DNA of 64,000 nt. Origin: Aquarana catesbeiana. Taxonomy: Eukaryota; Chordata; Amphibia; Anura; Ranidae. Below the pieces are notes generated by a model, which did not search any database, was not told the origin of the DNA, and saw only the letters and a list, made by a program, of their open reading frames with translations. Below are positions 56,901 to 64,000 of this stretch, in pieces. The stretch is taken from the NCBI RefSeq assembly GCF_042186555.1, contig NC_133330.1, forward strand, positions 342,437,911 through 342,501,910. The letters are read 5' to 3'. Both the position numbers and the translations under genes were made by a program. Position 1 is the stretch's first letter, and the number at the start of each line of letters is the position of its first letter.

Positions 56901-59900
56901 CCCAGCGTGTGAGCTGTGTGTGGGTTTGCCGCTCCCCCAGGGAGTGAGTTGTGTGCGGTTTGCCCCTACCCTGGAGAGAGTGAGTTGTGTGCGGTCTGCC
57001 CCTCCCCCAGAGTGTGAGGTGTGTGCGGTCTGTCCCTACCCCGGAGAGTGTGAGGTGTGTGCGGTCTGTCCCTACCCCGGAGAGTGTGTGGTGTGTGCGG
57101 TTTGCCCCTCCCCCAGCGTGTGAGTTGTGTGCGGTTTGCCCCTCCCCCAGGGAGTGAGTTGTGTGCGGTTTGCCCCTCCCCCAGGGAGTGAGTTGTGTGC
57201 GGTTTGCCCCTCCCCCAGGGAGTGAGTTGTGTGCAGTTTGCCCCTCCCCCAGAGTGTGAGGTGTGTGTGAATTTTGTGATTGGTGATCGGTGATCATGTG
57301 ATTCTTGGAGTCTCCTCTCTGGGTTTTTCCCACGATGGAAGCTCTGGGGAGGACCAATCAGCAACCTGGTAGGGACAATCTCACAGTAATCCTATAGAAG
57401 GGTCTCTGTGCTCCACCTATAACCAGCTCTGAATGTGTAAAATGTCTCCGCCCACTGCAGACGCCGAATGTCATTGGCCGGACACCGAGCTGAACAGACG
57501 GAGGAAACACTTCTGCAGCAAAGTGGAGGGGTACGGCAGTGTGTGCAGCTGCAAGGACCCCACCCCCATCGAGTTCAACCATATCCCTGTGAGTATGGAA
57601 GGCGGCCATTTTTCTGAAGACCAAATTCTCTGATAAAAGAGGTTCTCTGTCCCTGTCGGTGAATGCAGAGGGTGTCTGTCTGCAATGCAGGGAATGTGAT
57701 CCGGGTCCTTCTGATAGGAGAGAGAATTCCATTTACAGAGATGAAATGTTTATTGTAAAGGGAAGTGTAACCTTCGATGTAGAGATGAGAGATCCAATCG
57801 ATGTGATGTTTATTTCTTTGGATCATTCATAATTCTGGGTGAAGATGGGGCAGCCCTGTGTACATACAGACATGGGGGGGGGGGGAGATTTACTAAAACT
57901 GGAGAGTGCAAAATCTGGTGCCATCAAACTTCATCTTTCACAATAAAACCTGGAAGCTGATTGGCTACCATACAGAGCTGCACCAGATTTCGCACTCTCC
58001 AGTTTTAGAAAAATCTCCGCCCATACTGTCGGGTTATGCTGCCCGCATACAGGAGGATCGGACACTAGCAAACAAAAAAAACCCCTCTAGGCCCGACCCA
58101 CTATAATCCGCCTCTACTAGGGCTGCCACCTTTTCTTCAAGCCAAACCCGAACACTTCAGTGGCACAAATATTTAATTTTTTTAGGGGGAACGCTGTGGA
58201 CTCTGGTGTAAAGATGACATCTGACGTGGGGGGGTTTCTGCTCACCAAAGCCCCCACTTACATCAGAGTTTCCAGCATTCCCCCTTAAATCAGGGTTCCC
58301 AAAGCCCCCCTTATGTTAGAGTCTGCAGTGCCCCCCCACACGTCAGAGTCTGCGGTGCCCCCCCCACACGTCAGAGTCTGCGGTGCCCCCCCCACACGTC
58401 AGAGTCTGCGGTGCCCCCCCCACACGTCAGAGTCTGCAGTGCCGCCCCCACACGTCAGAGTCTGCAGTGCCGCCCCCACACGTCAGAGTCTGCAGTGCCG
58501 CCCCCACACGTCAGAGTCTGCAGTGCCGCCCCCACACGTCAGAGTCTGCAGTGCCGCCCCCACACGTCAGAGTCTGCAGTGCCGCCCCCACACGTCAGAG
58601 TCTGCAGTGCCGCCCCCACACGTCAGAGTCCACAGGGCACCCTTTACATCTGAGTCCCCCTTACCTTAGTGTACTCGCTCCTTCAGAGGTAGGAGAGAGA
58701 AGGGAGGGAAAGGAGAGACTTCAGTCACAGACAGTGGATGGTGAGCTCACTCACCCAAGGATGGGGGCTCAGGCCTGCTAGCTGCTGGGCTTCAAATTTC
58801 AGACACGAGGGGTAGAGGTGGGAGGAGGAGCAAAACGAGCCCTCTCCCCCCCACCATCCGTGTGAGGTGCGGGGGCCGAACTGTACTGCCTCTGTACAGT
58901 GTGAGAGAGATTGGCACAGACACTTGGCTTAGACAACTGCAGTTAGCACTCCAGAAAGTTGGCAACCCTGATGATTAGGGTGAGCCCAGGCACACCCAGC
59001 CCGCCTATGCACTTGGCGATTGTGGTACTTGGTTACCTGAAGCCACAGTCCAGTCTGAATAATGTGTCTAGGTTCCAAGCGGTCTGAAACCTGGACACAT
59101 GTTTCAAAACCCGGACGGTCCGGGTGAATCCCAGATGGGTGGCAACCCTACCCTCTACCCAGCATGCCTCTTGAGTTTTGCTAGTGTCCTAGGAGGATGG
59201 ACATCTTTTCTTCAGCTCCTCTGGGAAGAGTCCAATCTTCAGTTGTTCCTTTATTCAGGAACTTGGTCTCTACAATGGCAGATATCTGGATCGGCCTTTC
59301 CTCAGCCTGGCCCAAACCAAGGCTAGCCTGGACTTTTAGGCTCTGGGTTTTGTGTAAGCCGCTTTCCAGACGCTGTTCTGTTAAGTTAGCCGCTAAATGC
59401 TTTCTAGGTCCAGAGCCCATTGGCATTGCCTCAGCACCTAACTTTTCTCTGAAGGCTCACCCTTGAGTAGGCCAATCAGGCGCTACCTCATTATCTGCAC
59501 CACTGGTCATCTGAGTTTCCTGTTTTATCACAGAAGAGAATAATGCTGATGAAATGAGTGCTGACGCCATCTGGTGGGTGGAGGATCATGTCCACGTTCG
59601 GCACTCTTTCCCACCATTCAGCAACAAGGAAACATTGCCCAGCTGCTTCTGCTTTTGTAGAGGGTCTTGTGGAACTCTGATCTCCATTTGTTTCTGCTGC
59701 CTGTCTCCAGTGTCATTGGTCACGTCCAGCCACCTGACCCCCACTGCCCCCCCCCCCCCCCCCCCCACTGGCTACCAACCGTCTGGGTTTTGTGTTACAG
59801 CTCAATATAGCCACATAGGCAATATCCCATATATCAGTATGAGCACCCGATCCTCCATATCCCCGGCAGAGGCCACTTCCAAGTTTCAGCTTGCATGATG

Positions 59901-62900
59901 GTGTCATCTCTGCTGGCCCTACCTGACGCGTTTCGTCATAGCAGAGTGTTGTTGGGTTTTGTGAGCACCTGAGGCTTTGTCTCGTACCCCGAGCTTAGTC
60001 ACATCACCGTCACACAGCCATAACATTTCTATATATGGATACGTGGGCCCCACTGTAACTGGTGGCCATGGCTCTCATTCCACTTACAGGGGTTTTTTGC
60101 TCCTGTGCCCCTGAAGGCCGTGACATTTACAGTTTGGAATTTAGTTGCCCTATGGTCAGAGGGATTATATATGGTCAGGGCTGCTGTTAGAAATCACAGG
60201 GCCCCATAACAGCCTACCTGACAGGGCCCCCCATAGCTAAAAGTGACCTACATTCTTTTTCTCTACAGCATGGGAGCTCAACCTGTGGCCCTCCAGCTGT
60301 TCCGGAACTACAAGTCCCATCATGCTTTGGGAGTCATGTTATTAACAGCCTTAAAATGCATCATGGGACTTGTAGTTCTGCAACAGCTGGAGAACCACAT
60401 GCTGAGCACCCATGCTCTACAGCCTCAGCTGCACAAATGAATGAATAGGAAGCTCTCTGAGGCTTCCAGCTCATTCACAAACTGAAGCAAAGTGAACACA
60501 GTTTACTATGCTTCAGCAATAAATGGACACAGGAGTGATTGGTCCCGATCGCTCACTATGTTCAATCAGGAAAGGAAGGAGCCAATAAATTACATCCTTA
60601 CCGGCCTCTTCCCCTGCTCTTCATCCTGAAACATCCCCCAGTGTGCCAGCAGCAGCTGCCGGCGGGAGAGGAGGGAAGCTGGCAACGCTGCAAGGGAAAG
60701 GGGCACACAGGGGGGCCCAGACAGCAGATGGGAGGGGAGAAAAATCACTCCTGTGCAAGTGGATAACCAGACAAATCGTGCGAAGACACAGGCCTTGCTG
60801 CCCTCAAGGATGGGGAATCCTAATAGTCAACAAGAGAAAAAGCAAGAAGGGGCGCACCAGCCATGTGCCTTATCTTTTGGATGTAAAATTATTAAAAAAA
60901 GTGATAAAAAGGAACTACTCACAGGCAAATGTAGAAAATTTCACAATGTAAATGGTCATAGACTAGCAGCATGCGATCAGAGATGAGCGAAACCCTCCAG
61001 AAGTCATAGAGGAACTCACAGGTATCACTGCCAGCTGACGCGTTTCGAAGGGACCATCCCTTCTTCCTCAGAGCCCGGCAGATGGGAGGGGCACATGTGC
61101 TAGGACCAATCCCCCTGCAGTGCAGCCAGAGGGAGAGAGAGGAGGAGAAGCTGGCAGCTCTACAGGGGGAGGCATAAGGGGATCAGCGTTTGCGGTAAGA
61201 CCGTACACCGGACCTCCTGTTCACCAGGGTGCCCGGGCCCCCCTTTTGAACTGATGGGGCTCAGTACAGGACGGCTGGCTGTACTGCCTTTTCAGTGGCC
61301 CTGTATATGGTTATAGGTCTGGCTCATCGCAGTCCTTGTCTCCACTAGGACTGCACAATTAATCGTTAAAAAATCGTGATCTCGATTCAACCTCCCCTTG
61401 ACGATCTCTATTGCAGAGTTTGCCGATTCTTTCATATAACAAGTGGAGAGACTTATCTGCTCACTCAGCTGTCAAAAGAAAACATCCGGGCAGTCTGCCA
61501 AGTTTTTCATGAAACATTGTAACTAATGCCGTGTACACACGAGCGGAATGTCGGCAGAAGAAGTCCGATGGGAGATTTTCATCGTATATTCCGATCGTGT
61601 GTAGGCCCCATCGGACTTTTTACGTTGAAAATTCTGACGGACCTAGAAAGAGAACATGTTCTAAATTTTTCTGACGGAACCGATTCCTATCGGGAAAACC
61701 GCTCGTCTGTATGCTGTTCCGACGGACCAAAAAAAGACGCATGCTCTGAAGCAAGTACGAGGCGGAAGCTATTGGCTACTGGCTATTGAACTTCCGTTTT
61801 CTAGTCCCGTCGTACGTGTTGTACGTCACCGCGTTCTGGACGGTCGGACTTTGGTGTGATCGTGTGTATGCAAGACTGCTTGACCGGAATTTCGTCGGAA
61901 CTCCGTCGGGAAAAACCTTCAGAGTTTATTCTGACGGGAAAACCGGTCGGTCGTGTGTACAGGGCATTACTCTTCCTTCTTAGATCAAAGGGATAAAACT
62001 TCTGTGTGGGGAAAAAAAAAAAAATCCAGGCAGTTTGCCAAGTTTTTAAACAAGGTGTAAATGCAGGAAGTTTAACCACTTAAAGTCTAAATCTTCTTCT
62101 GAAACTTGTTTATTAAGTTAAAAAAAAATTTTTTGCTAGAAAATTACTTGAAACCCCCAAACATTATATATATATATATNNNNNNNNNNNNNNNNNNNNN
62201 NNNNNNNNNNNNNNNNNNNNNNNNNNNNNNNNNNNNNNNNNNNNNNNNNNNNNNNNNNNNNNNNNNNNNNNNNNNNNNNNNNNNNNNNNNNNNNNNNNNN
62301 NNNNNNNNNNNNNNNNNNNNNNNNNNNNNNNNNNNNNNNNNNNNNNNNNNNNNNNNNNNNNNNNNNNNNNNNNNNNNNNNNNNNNNNNNNNNNNNNNNNN
62401 NNNNNNNNNNNNNNNNNNNNNNNNNNNNNNNNNNNNNNNNNNNNNNNNNNNNNNNNNNNNNNNNNNNNNNNNNNNNNNNNNNNNNNNNNNNNNNNNNNNN
62501 NNNNNNNNNNNNNNNNNNNNNNNNNNNNNNNNNNNNNNNNNNNNNNNNNNNNNNNNNNNNNNNNNNNNNNNNNNNNNNNNNNNNNNNNNNNNNNNNNNNN
62601 NNNNNNNNNNNNNNNNNNNNNNNNNNNNNNNNNNNNNNNNNNNNNNNNNNNNNNNNNNNNNNNNNNNNNNNNNNNNNNNCATCCTCCTCTCTGCACCTCT
62701 CCCATCATCCTCCTCTCTGCACCTTCCCATCATCCTCCTCTCTGCGCCTCTCCCATCATCCTCCTCTCTGCACCTTCCCATCATCCTCCTCTCTGCACCT
62801 CTCCCATCATCCTCCTCTCTGCACCTCTCCCATCATCCTTCTCTCTGCACCTCTCCCATCATCCTCCTCTCTGCACCTCTCCCATCTTCCTCCTCTCTGC

Positions 62901-63699
62901 ACCTCTCCCATCATCCTCCTCTCTGCACCTCTCTCCCGTCATCCTTCTCTCTGCACCTCTCCCATCATCCTCCTCTCTGCACCTCTCCCATCATCCTCCT
63001 CTCTGCACCTTCCCATCATCCTCCTCTCTGCGCCTCTCCCATCATCCTCCTCTCTGCGCCTCTCCCGTCATCCTCCTCTCTGCACCTTCCCATCATCCTT
63101 CTCTCTGCACCTCTCCCATCATCCTCCTCTCTGCACCTCTCTGATCATCCTTCTCTCTGCACCTTCCCATCATTCTCCTCTCTGCACCTCTCCCATCATC
63201 CTCCTCTCTGCACCTCTCCCATCATCCTCCTCTCTGCACCTCTCCCATCTTCCTCCTCTCTGCACCTCTCCCATCATCCTCCTCTCTGCACCTCTCCCGT
63301 CATCCTCCTCTCTGCACCTCTCCCGTCATCCTCCTCTCTGCACCTCTCCCGTCATCCTCCTCTCTGCACCTCTCCCGTCATCCTTCTCTCTGCACCTCTC
63401 CCGTCATCCTTCTCTCTGCACCTCTCCCGTCATCCTTCTCTCTGCACCTCTCCCGTCATCCTTCTCTCTGCACCTCTCCCGTCATCCTTCTCTCTGCACC
63501 TCTCCCGTCATCCTTCTCTCTGCACCTTCCCATCATCCTCCTCTCTGCACCTCTCCCGTCATCCTCCTCTCTGCACCTCTCCCCTCATCCTCCTCTCTGC
63601 ACCTCTCCCCTCATCCTCCTGTCTGTACAGCTGACATCGTTCATTCTTCTTTCCCAGCACTACAAAGCCAGCCTGACCGCCTCCTTCAACCTCCATCCG
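47887..63699 (+). CDS. POMGNT1: POMGNT1, protein O-mannose beta-1,2-GlcNAc-transferase 1 (partial)
   Basis: Known function: a Golgi type II membrane enzyme that adds GlcNAc in beta-1,2 linkage to O-mannose on alpha-dystroglycan. Nine coding exons are visible. The first eight encode residues 1-285: cytoplasmic tail with KKRSWYLAWKYKLTNQRAV (about 14-32); membrane anchor [18 protein letters not shown] (39-56); then a stem domain, VLDVEIYSSRSKVYIAVDG through [39 protein letters not shown] and FHLKDTAKNLLKSLGSQ; then the Cys-rich CSKVEGYGSVCSCKDPTPIEF. The ninth (63658-63699) encodes HYKASLTASFNLHP of the GT13 catalytic domain. About 75-80 residues between are absent and probably lie in the N gap. 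The DxD region and C terminus are beyond the window. All visible junctions are GT-AG and in phase. Confidence 0.95.
48050..48260. repeat. Dispersed repeat fragment in intron 2
   Basis: Contains GACACGTATCGGGGCCCC then CTCCTTCATCAGAGGATC, a diverged form of the ACGCGTTTCG...CTTCTTCCTCAG motif also seen at 59929 and 61038. Boundaries are uncertain. Confidence 0.4.
48446..48548 (+). CDS. POMGNT1: POMGNT1 exon 3 (membrane anchor)
   Basis: Acceptor CCTCCCACAG, donor GTGAGT. Encodes [20 protein letters not shown] then TRRAANEEDIDQDY; ends in phase 1. The hydrophobic stretch is the signal anchor and is nearly identical to that of mammals. Confidence 0.95.
48644..48759 (+). CDS. POMGNT1: POMGNT1 exon 4 (stem domain start)
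   Basis: Acceptor CTCTCTCCGCAG, donor GTGAGT. Encodes EDNVQNVEFPRRATGGKK then VLDVEIYSSRSKVYIAVDGT plus A. Ends in phase 0. Confidence 0.95.
48836..50385. repeat. 20- to 23-bp CCCCATCACATCAGAGGT array in intron 4
   Basis: About 74 copies. Length variation comes almost entirely from the poly-C tract (5-10 C). Open in a plus frame for over 500 codons because no stop occurs in the unit; not a gene. Confidence 0.97.
50386..50746. other. Intron 4 sequence, nothing certain
   Basis: GGTTGAGGAACACCGCTCTA near 50528 resembles the end of a dispersed frog element. It cannot be delimited. Confidence 0.35.
50747..51342. mobile_element. 596-bp inverted-repeat element
   Basis: The arms are about 145 bp. 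Left (50747-50890): AGAGAAGATCCCTCGAGACA, GGGGAACAAATTCTTCTGTG, GATAAGATGGACCTCTTGTT. Right (51196-51342): inverses AACAAGAGGTCCATCTTATC, CACAGAAGAATTTGTTCCCC, GAGGGATCTTCTCT. No coding capacity; a non-autonomous DNA element is likely. The superfamily is not assignable. Confidence 0.85.
51343..52029. other. Intron 4 sequence, nothing recognised
   Basis: No array or recognisable coding block. Confidence 0.4.
52030..53630. repeat. 35-bp minisatellite with two homogenised subfamilies
   Basis: General unit: GGTCTTGATGCTCTGTCCAT plus AGAGAGACGTCCTGT. Subfamily A (about 52430-52930) is this form, with about ten identical copies. Subfamily B (about 53125-53610) reads TCGAGGGAAGCCCCCTGGCC plus TTGGTGCTCTGTCCA, also with near-identical copies. 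Divergent units flank and separate them. Ends 70 bp before exon 5. Confidence 0.97.
53701..53766 (+). CDS. POMGNT1: POMGNT1 exon 5
   Basis: Acceptor TGTGTTGCAG, donor GTATGT. 66 bp encoding [20 protein letters not shown] plus AS; phase 0 on both sides. It lies 4.9 kb beyond exon 4, across two large minisatellites. Confidence 0.95.
53846..53959 (+). CDS. POMGNT1: POMGNT1 exon 6
   Basis: Acceptor TTTTTTCCTACAG, donor GTCAGT. Encodes [20 protein letters not shown] then VLFLNMVARGRILIFTVK; phase 0. The preceding intron is only 79 bp. Confidence 0.95.
54030..54535. repeat. Dispersed ranid-type repeat
   Basis: Contains TTATACTTACCTGCTCTGCT, TTTGCACAGAGCGGCCCGAA, CCCCACAGCAAGCAGCTTGC and AGCCAATGGCACTGCTGCTG, which I recognise as a common frog interspersed sequence. 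It lies within the 40-bp array. The CTTACCTG block could act as a cryptic splice signal on the minus strand only. Confidence 0.6.
54668..54924. mobile_element. Harbinger-like palindromic MITE with TTA duplication
   Basis: TIRs GTGCCGGTTCACACTAG and (inverse) CCGTGTGAACCGGCTC are flanked by TTA on both sides (54665-54667, 54925-54927). This matches the 3-bp TWA duplication of PIF/Harbinger elements. The interior is palindromic, with repeated GCGACTTGCA/TGCAAGTCGC blocks. 257 bp, non-coding. Confidence 0.85.
56400..56517 (+). CDS. POMGNT1: POMGNT1 exon 7
   Basis: Acceptor TTCCGTGTTGCAG, donor GTGAAT. Encodes DEGSFHLKDTAKNLLKSLGS then QVAPTLGWRDMWTFVAKKG; ends in phase 1. Confidence 0.95.
56601..56699 (+). 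CDS. POMGNT1: POMGNT1 exon 8
   Basis: Acceptor TTCATTCCTTCAG, donor GTAAGC. Encodes GQIYGEKHSKSPALSTWGDP then VLLKTDIQLVPPE; ends in phase 1. The donor is the first unit of a tandem array of donor-like sequences. Confidence 0.95.
56700..57255. repeat. ~34-bp array of splice-donor-like units in intron 8
   Basis: About 16 units, each beginning GTGAG(T/C/G)TGTGTGCGGT and ending CTGCCCCTCCCCCAG plus AGA, GGA or AGT. The first unit is the true donor GTAAGCTGTGTGTGGT of exon 8. Every unit thus carries a 5' splice-site-like start and a pyrimidine tract plus AG. Confidence 0.95.
57461..57588 (+). CDS. POMGNT1: POMGNT1 exon 9
   Basis: Acceptor CGCCCACTGCAG, donor GTGAGT. Encodes DAECHWPDTELNRRRKHFCS, KVEGYGSVCSCKDPTPIEFN and HIP; ends in phase 0. 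This is the end of the stem and the linker before the catalytic domain. Confidence 0.95.
57882..58022. mobile_element. Palindromic MITE
   Basis: Left: GGGGAGATTTACTAAAACTG then GAGAGTGCAAAATCTGGTG. Right is its inverse: CACCAGATTTCGCACTCTCC then AGTTTTAGAAAAATCTCC. About 140 bp, intronic. Confidence 0.8.
58118..59150. mobile_element. hAT-like non-autonomous element with an internal minisatellite
   Basis: Short inverted ends TAGGGCTGCCACC and GGTGGCAACCCTA. The flanking 8-mers GCCTCTAC (58110-58117) and CCCTCTAC (59151-59158) match at seven of eight positions, as expected for an aged hAT duplication. Subterminal AAACCCGAACAC / AAACCCGGACGGTCC are related. The body contains a 28-bp array (58318-58635) and no transposase. 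Confidence 0.75.
58318..58635. repeat. 28-bp minisatellite inside the hAT-like element
   Basis: About 11 copies of CACACGTCAGAGTCTGCAGT plus GCCGCCCC. Less regular units precede it (CATCAGAGTTTCCAGCATTC). Two subtypes (TGCGGTGCCCCC, then TGCAGTGCCGCC) are in blocks. Confidence 0.95.
59159..60260. other. Intron 9 sequence, dispersed fragments
   Basis: No exon recognised. There is a poly-C run of about 20 near 59747-59766. CTGACGCGTTTCGTCATAGC at about 59923 is a motif of a recurrent frog repeat. CAGGGCCCCATAACAGCC near 60196 looks like an element end. Confidence 0.4.
60269..60414. mobile_element. hAT-type MITE with perfect 8-bp target duplication
   Basis: Flanked on both sides by CTCTACAG (60261-60268 and 60415-60422). 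TIRs: CATGGGAGCTCAACCTGTGG and (inverse) CCACATGCTGAGCACCCATG. The interior is palindromic (CTACAAGTCCCATCATGC / GCATCATGGGACTTGTAG). 146 bp, non-coding. Confidence 0.92.
60800..61090. repeat. Dispersed frog repeat with ACGCGTTTCG motif
   Basis: Contains GAAGGGGCGCACCAGCC, AGATGAGCGAAACCCTC and GCTGACGCGTTTCGAAGGGA then CCATCCCTTCTTCCTCAG. I recognise this motif cluster as a recurrent amphibian interspersed sequence. Boundaries are uncertain. Confidence 0.5.
61345..62100. repeat. Dispersed repeat interrupted by a MITE
   Basis: The left part (GACTGCACAATTAATCGTTA, CAGAGTTTGCCGATTC, GAAACATTGTAACT) and right part (from 61969, CTTCCTTCTTAGATCAAAG) appear to be one element split by the MITE. An internal near-duplicate CAGTCTGCCAAGTTTTT / CAGTTTGCCAAGTTTTT is present in the two parts. 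Confidence 0.5.
61525..61968. mobile_element. 444-bp MITE with 3-bp duplication
   Basis: TIRs AATGCCGTGTACACACGA and (inverse) TCGTGTGTACAGGGCATT, flanked by ACT on both sides (61522-61524, 61969-61971). The subterminal CCGACGGA/TCCGTCGG motifs are inverted. The duplication length suggests Harbinger-like, although ACT is not the usual TWA. Confidence 0.8.
62180..62679. other. Assembly gap of exactly 500 N
   Basis: The round length suggests a placeholder. It is preceded by a (TA)n run and followed by a pyrimidine-rich array. The missing POMGNT1 exons are expected here. Confidence 0.95.
62680..63630. repeat. 23-bp pyrimidine-rich minisatellite before a POMGNT1 exon
   Basis: About 41 copies of CATCCTCCTCTCTGCACC plus TCTCC, with CGTCATCCTTC variants clustered at 63360-63520. 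Ends about 30 bp before the exon at 63658, so it abuts the natural polypyrimidine tract. It reaches into the gap. Confidence 0.96.
63658..63699 (+). CDS. POMGNT1: POMGNT1 downstream exon (catalytic domain, 14 codons)
   Basis: Acceptor TTCTTTCCCAG, donor GTGAGA. Encodes HYKASLTASFNLHP, phase 0. By family alignment it follows exon 9 after about three missing exons. It is immediately preceded by a 0.95-kb pyrimidine-rich array. Confidence 0.9.
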
Positions 63700-63719
63700 G
63701 TGAGAATTAATTTTTTGCA

Positions 63720-64000
63720 GTTATTCTAGTGAAGAAATGGCGGGTTGGATGGCGGGTGGGAGAAGGGCGGGTGGGTAGTGGAAGGCGGGTGGGAGAAGGG
63801 CAGGTGGGTAGTGGAAGGCGGTGTATAACTGATGGGAGGGGAAGGAGATGAGAGTAGGGCAGAATGGTGGGCGGAAGGGCGGGTGGGAGAAGGGCGGAAT
63901 GGTGGGTGTGAGGTGGGCGGAAGGGCAGGTGGGCGGAAGGCGGTGTATAACTGATGGGAGGGGAAGGAGATGAGAGTAGGGCAGAATGGGGGGCGGAAGG
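63720..64000. repeat. G-rich tandem repeat after the last visible exon
   Basis: Units GGGCGGGTGGGAGAAGG and GTGGAAGGCGGTGTATAACT. A block from about 63820 recurs from about 63940 (GATGGGAGGGGAAGGAGATG). The array runs off the window. Confidence 0.9.

Noticed and set aside
61526..62079. Open frames with Arg/Ser-rich peptides between 61.5 and 62.1 kb
   Set aside because: They lie within a 444-bp MITE and its host repeat, with no recognisable protein family.
1..64000. tRNA, 5S rRNA or snRNA genes
   Set aside because: I looked for tRNA B-box-like and Pol III or snRNA motifs while reading and saw no convincing cloverleaf. A tRNAscan-SE or Infernal run would be decisive.

Overview
This is vertebrate nuclear DNA, most likely from a ranid frog. 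Two genes with intron-exon structure are readable: LURAP1 on the minus strand and POMGNT1 on the plus strand. They lie head to head, and I recall the human orthologues also being divergent neighbours. The frog assignment rests on gene content and on dispersed repeats that I recognise as typical of frogs (palindromic MITEs, several Tc1-like elements, an L2/CR1-like LINE). It is an inference, not a database match. Nothing is bacterial: there are no operons and no CRISPR.

Layout. Positions 1-3400 lie downstream of LURAP1 and hold repeats plus a candidate LURAP1 poly(A) signal. LURAP1 has two coding exons, 28793-28972 and 3420-4079 (279 codons in all). They are separated by a 24.7 kb intron packed with minisatellites, a LINE, two decayed Tc1 elements and a 4.6 kb hAT-like insertion. 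From 29.1 to 46.2 kb is the intergenic spacer: a 61-bp array, a third Tc1/mariner relic, a 1.6 kb pyrimidine-rich array, and a 10.2 kb array of a 31-bp purine-rich unit. A GC-rich promoter-like segment and a non-coding first exon of POMGNT1 follow at about 46.3-46.56 kb. Nine further POMGNT1 exons run from 47790 to 63699. The gene continues beyond the window. Three exons expected between 57588 and 63658 were not found and probably lie in the 500-N gap at 62180-62679.

By my boundaries, about 35 of the 64 kb is tandem repeat (units 19-61 bp). Almost every POMGNT1 intron longer than 500 bp contains an array. Several arrays are interrupted by transposons, and several transposons contain arrays, so a relative order of events can be read. 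Long open frames across the arrays are by-products of repeat structure, not genes.

LURAP1 is an adaptor of actomyosin regulation (MRCK/MYO18A) and NF-kB signalling. POMGNT1 is the Golgi GlcNAc-transferase of alpha-dystroglycan O-mannosylation. They are neighbours, but I see no evidence that they act in one pathway. I did not find a new molecular system. The most unusual content is the repeat biology: minisatellites born inside transposon ends, an array built from a splice donor, and a very large ETS-motif-like array between two promoters.
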